In this document: positions 61,751 to 64,000 of the stretch, one piece after another
How positions within the stretch are numbered: position 1 is the stretch's first letter
Layout: every line of letters begins with the position of its first letter
From: Limnoglobus roseus
GTDB lineage: Bacteria > Planctomycetota > Planctomycetia > Gemmatales > Gemmataceae
NCBI RefSeq assembly: GCF_008254045.1
Contig: NZ_CP042425.1
Span: forward strand, 5,952,001-6,016,000
Direction of reading: 5' to 3'
DNA length: 64,000 nt
Translations under genes and position numbers: made by a program
The notes under the pieces: generated by a model
What the model was told of the DNA's origin: nothing
What the model saw: only the letters and a program-made list of their open reading frames with translations
The model's database searches: none

Positions 61751-64000
61751 TATTGGTCGCCCTTCTTCGAGGACGCTGGTTTCTTGACGAGAGGCTTCCC
61801 CTCGTCGTCGATCGGCCCGCAGGCCACGATGACGAGCTTGTTCGGGTGCAGGTGCTTCTTCGCGACCGCCAGCACGTCTTCGGGCGTCACCGCCTCGACG
61901 GCGGCCCGGTACTTTTCGAGGACGTCCAACCCCAGGCCGTACCGTTCGACCGCGAGGAGTTCGCCGGCCACCTGGCTGTTGCTCGTCAGACGGAAGGCGA
62001 GGCTACCCAATAGATAATTCTTAGCATCTTCCACCTCGGTTTTCGTGGCCAACTCGTCGCGAATCCGAAGGAACTCCTTCAGGAACCCGTCGCGAACCCA
62101 GGTGAACTTGTCGGGGAACGTGCCGATGTAGGCGGTGAACGTGCCGACCTGTTCGCCGGCCGAGTCGCTAATCATCGCCCGCACGGTGTAGGCCAACCCT
62201 TGCCGGTCGCGGAGGGTGGCCGACAGTCGGTCCGTGAAGCCCGGCCCGGTGCCGAGGACGTTGTCCATCACGAGGAGCTTGTAGTAGTCGGGGTCGTTCC
62301 GCTTGATGCCGAGGTGGCCGATGAACACGTGGGTCTGCGACGCCGTCGGGTCGCTGATGACCTTCTGCTCTTGCTTCTCGCGGGTCGGCGGGGCAGGCAC
62401 GTCCGGCTTGGCGTCGTCCCCCTTCTTCCAGTTCGCGGTGAGCTTCTTGACCTTTGCGGTCATCTCGGCCGAATCGAAATCCCCGACGACAACAACGGTC
62501 GTGCGGTTCGGCACGAAGACGGCCTTGTGGAACGCCTTGCACTCGGCGGCCGTCAGCTTCGCGACGACTTCCTTCTTGCCGTGCGCCGGCCGGCCGAACG
62601 GGTGCGAGCCGTAGACGAGGTGGCTGAACGTCTGGCGGGCTTTCGTCTGGGGTTGCGTTTCCTCGTCGCCGATGGTGGCGACGAGTTGCTCGCGGCGGGC
62701 TTCGAGTTGTTCCTGCGGGAACGTCGGTTCGGTCAGGCACTCGAACATCAGGCCGAGGCCGAGATCGGTGTCGGGGGTCAAAACCTTCAACGACCCGCCG
62801 CTCGACGACATCGACAACGAACCGCCGGTGTCCTCCATCAGCGTTGCGATCTCCGTCCCCTTGTGCTTGGCCGTGCCCTCTTCCAGCATCTCGCCGACGA
62901 GCGCGGCAACGCCGGCCTTGTCGGCCGATTCCAGCAAACGCACGTCCGCGACGAACGCTCGGGCCACGACGATCGGTAGGCGACGATTTTCGAGCAGCAG
63001 CAACTTGATGCCGTTGTCCAGTTCAATTCGTTTCGCGTTGGCGAGCGAGAAGCCGCCGGCCCCGCCCGCGGCTTTACGGGAGAACGCCCGGCCCGGCGTA
63101 GACTTCTCGCGGGGGGTACTCGGCATCGCGGAGGTGGACTTCTTGTCGTCCGACGGAACGGACCAGACGATCACGGCCGACTGTTCTTGCAGCAACTTCG
63201 CGGCGACCTTCTGAATGTCGGCCGGCGTGATGGCGAGAACCTTGTCGAGGTAGGTCGTGAGGTAGTCGAGGCTCGTGTTCGTCGCCGCCTTCGCAATTTG
63301 ATCCGCGAGGCCGTGAACGCTCTCGTTGCCGAAGATGAAGGCCGCGACCAGCGTCCGACGGGCACGCGCCAGTTCCGCGTCCGTGATCGGCTCGGTGGCG
63401 AGTTTCTTCAGTTCCGCGAAGACGAGTTGCTCGATCTTCTTGCGGTCCTTGCCCTGGAGGGCTTCCACGTCCACGCTGAACCAACCGGGGTACCGGCCCG
63501 CGTTGTTGGCCGAGTTCACGTCGGCCGCCACCCGCTCGCCGTCCACGAGTTGCCGGTAGAGCCGCGAGGTCTTGCCCGAACCGAGGACGAGGCTGACGAG
63601 ATCGAGCGTGTAATCCTCCGGCGTGCCGACTTCAACCGTGTTGAAGCCCATCATCAGCCGCGGCACGTCGAACTTCGACGTGAACTCTTTCCGCACGATC
63701 TCCTTACGGGGCGGGTGCTGCGGGGCTTCCTTCCGCGGCGGCAGGTCGGCCTTCGGGATCCGGCCGAAGAGCTTCTTGATGGTGGCCATTGCGTCATCCG
63801 GGTCGATGCCCCCCACGACGACGATCGAAGCGTTATTCGGGTGATACCACTTGTCGTAGTGCCGCTTGATGATCTCGGCCGTCGCCGACCGGACGTGCGC
63901 TTCCTCGCCGATGACGGGGTGCGAGTACGGGTTCATCTTCGGGTACAGCAACGGAAGAATCGTCTTGTATTCCAGGTCCCACGGTCGGTCTTCGCCGCCC
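61750..64000 (-). CDS. M16-family zinc peptidase (pitrilysin-like), N-terminus beyond window
   Basis: About 750 residues are present, from RPWDLEYKTILP to KKPASSKKGDQ; the start lies outside. The part holding the active-site HxxEH of the first M16 domain is therefore not visible. The second M16 domain begins near 63050 with LDNGIKLLLLENRRLPIVV and has VGEMLEEGT in place of HxxEH, so it is an inactive partner domain. Other M16 features: YHPNNASIVVVGGIDPDDA, GSHPFGRP. Probably a periplasmic or secreted peptidase in two-domain form, coupled to the UVR-motif gene. Confidence 0.9.
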   Translation of the reverse strand, partial: GGEDRPWDLEYKTILPLLYPKMNPYSHPVIGEEAHVRSATAEIIKRHYDKWYHPNNASIVVVGGIDPDDAMATIKKLFGRIPKADLPPRKEAPQHPPRKEIVRKEFTSKFDVPRLMMGFNTVEVGTPEDYTLDLVSLVLGSGKTSRLYRQLVDGERVAADVNSANNAGRYPGWFSVDVEALQGKDRKKIEQLVFAELKKLATEPITDAELARARRTLVAAFIFGNESVHGLADQIAKAATNTSLDYLTTYLDKVLAITPADIQKVAAKLLQEQSAVIVWSVPSDDKKSTSAMPSTPREKSTPGRAFSRKAAGGAGGFSLANAKRIELDNGIKLLLLENRRLPIVVARAFVADVRLLESADKAGVAALVGEMLEEGTAKHKGTEIATLMEDTGGSLSMSSSGGSLKVLTPDTDLGLGLMFECLTEPTFPQEQLEARREQLVATIGDEETQPQTKARQTFSHLVYGSHPFGRPAHGKKEVVAKLTAAECKAFHKAVFVPNRTTVVVVGDFDSAEMTAKVKKLTANWKKGDDAKPDVPAPPTREKQEQKVISDPTASQTHVFIGHLGIKRNDPDYYKLLVMDNVLGTGPGFTDRLSATLRDRQGLAYTVRAMISDSAGEQVGTFTAYIGTFPDKFTWVRDGFLKEFLRIRDELATKTEVEDAKNYLLGSLAFRLTSNSQVAGELLAVERYGLGLDVLEKYRAAVEAVTPEDVLAVAKKHLHPNKLVIVACGPIDDEGKPLVKKPASSKKGDQ

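Overview
The window is a chromosomal segment of a high-GC planctomycete, most likely of the family Gemmataceae. That assignment is an inference from gene content: a YTV-repeat cell-wall protein, tandem NfeD/flotillin genes, an exosortase-linked exopolysaccharide locus, secreted beta-helix/FG-GAP and DUF1080 proteins, dense secreted cytochrome genes, and a member of a short paralogous family (N-terminus MTEAEW) that I know from Gemmata. Genes run on both strands. No rRNA, tRNA, CRISPR array, transposase or prophage was recognised.

Layout. 1-567: a SIRT5/CobB-like sirtuin cut by the left edge. 644-5891: a candidate branched-chain-amino-acid attenuator (promoter, leader peptide, terminator) in front of cimA-valS and a GspG-like gene. 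5933-8778 (minus): truB, purD, and a DUF1080 secreted protein. 9119-10858: YTV cell-wall protein. 10928-14860 (minus): YceH-like protein, dihaem peroxidase, AhpC/TSA protein, glycosyltransferase. 14895-19557 (minus): palindrome, sugar-phosphate transferase, EpsI-like protein, Wzz/BY-kinase, exosortase. 19699-20982 (minus): FabF-type ketosynthase. 21520-26034: NfeD, NfeD-short, FloA and a proline-rich membrane protein. 26161-28133: two glycosyltransferases. 28331-33885 (minus): tyrS, yraN, rplS, trmD, rpsP, a Uma2-type nuclease, ffh. 34014-35393: PQQ-like propeller protein. 35446-41897 (minus): a small secreted protein, a large LamG/polytopic protein, and a beta-helix/FG-GAP protein. 42116-45516: zinc-ribbon protein, fatty-acid desaturase, two small proteins, Gly-rich PDZ protein, rpsR. 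45684-50431: GNAT enzyme, HTH/receiver regulator, acyltransferase, aspS. 50887-55329 is looser, accessory-like sequence: YqaE/Pmp3 protein, HD-GYP regulator, a nonsense-interrupted MTEAEW paralogue, an orphan RNase A-like protein and a second DUF1080 protein. 56055-64000: polytopic protein, metallophosphatase/tetrahaem cytochrome fusion, a frameshifted DUF1573-like gene, a UvrB/C-motif protein and an M16 peptidase cut by the right edge.

How genes work together. The cimA-valS transcript joins an enzyme that feeds isoleucine synthesis to the enzyme that charges tRNA-Val; a leader peptide rich in Val/Ile codons followed by an intrinsic terminator would let branched-chain aminoacyl-tRNA supply control both. 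The exosortase locus is a compact polysaccharide export/anchoring set. The ffh-rpsP-trmD-rplS block is a classical translation cluster that lacks rimM and carries a Uma2 gene. NfeD and FloA form a membrane-microdomain module.

The items most worth following up are the attenuator (644-870), the orphan RNase A-like protein (53934-54449), the +1 frameshift at 60395-60407 and the in-frame stop at 53531. Family assignments come from reading translated sequence and motifs; no database search was run.
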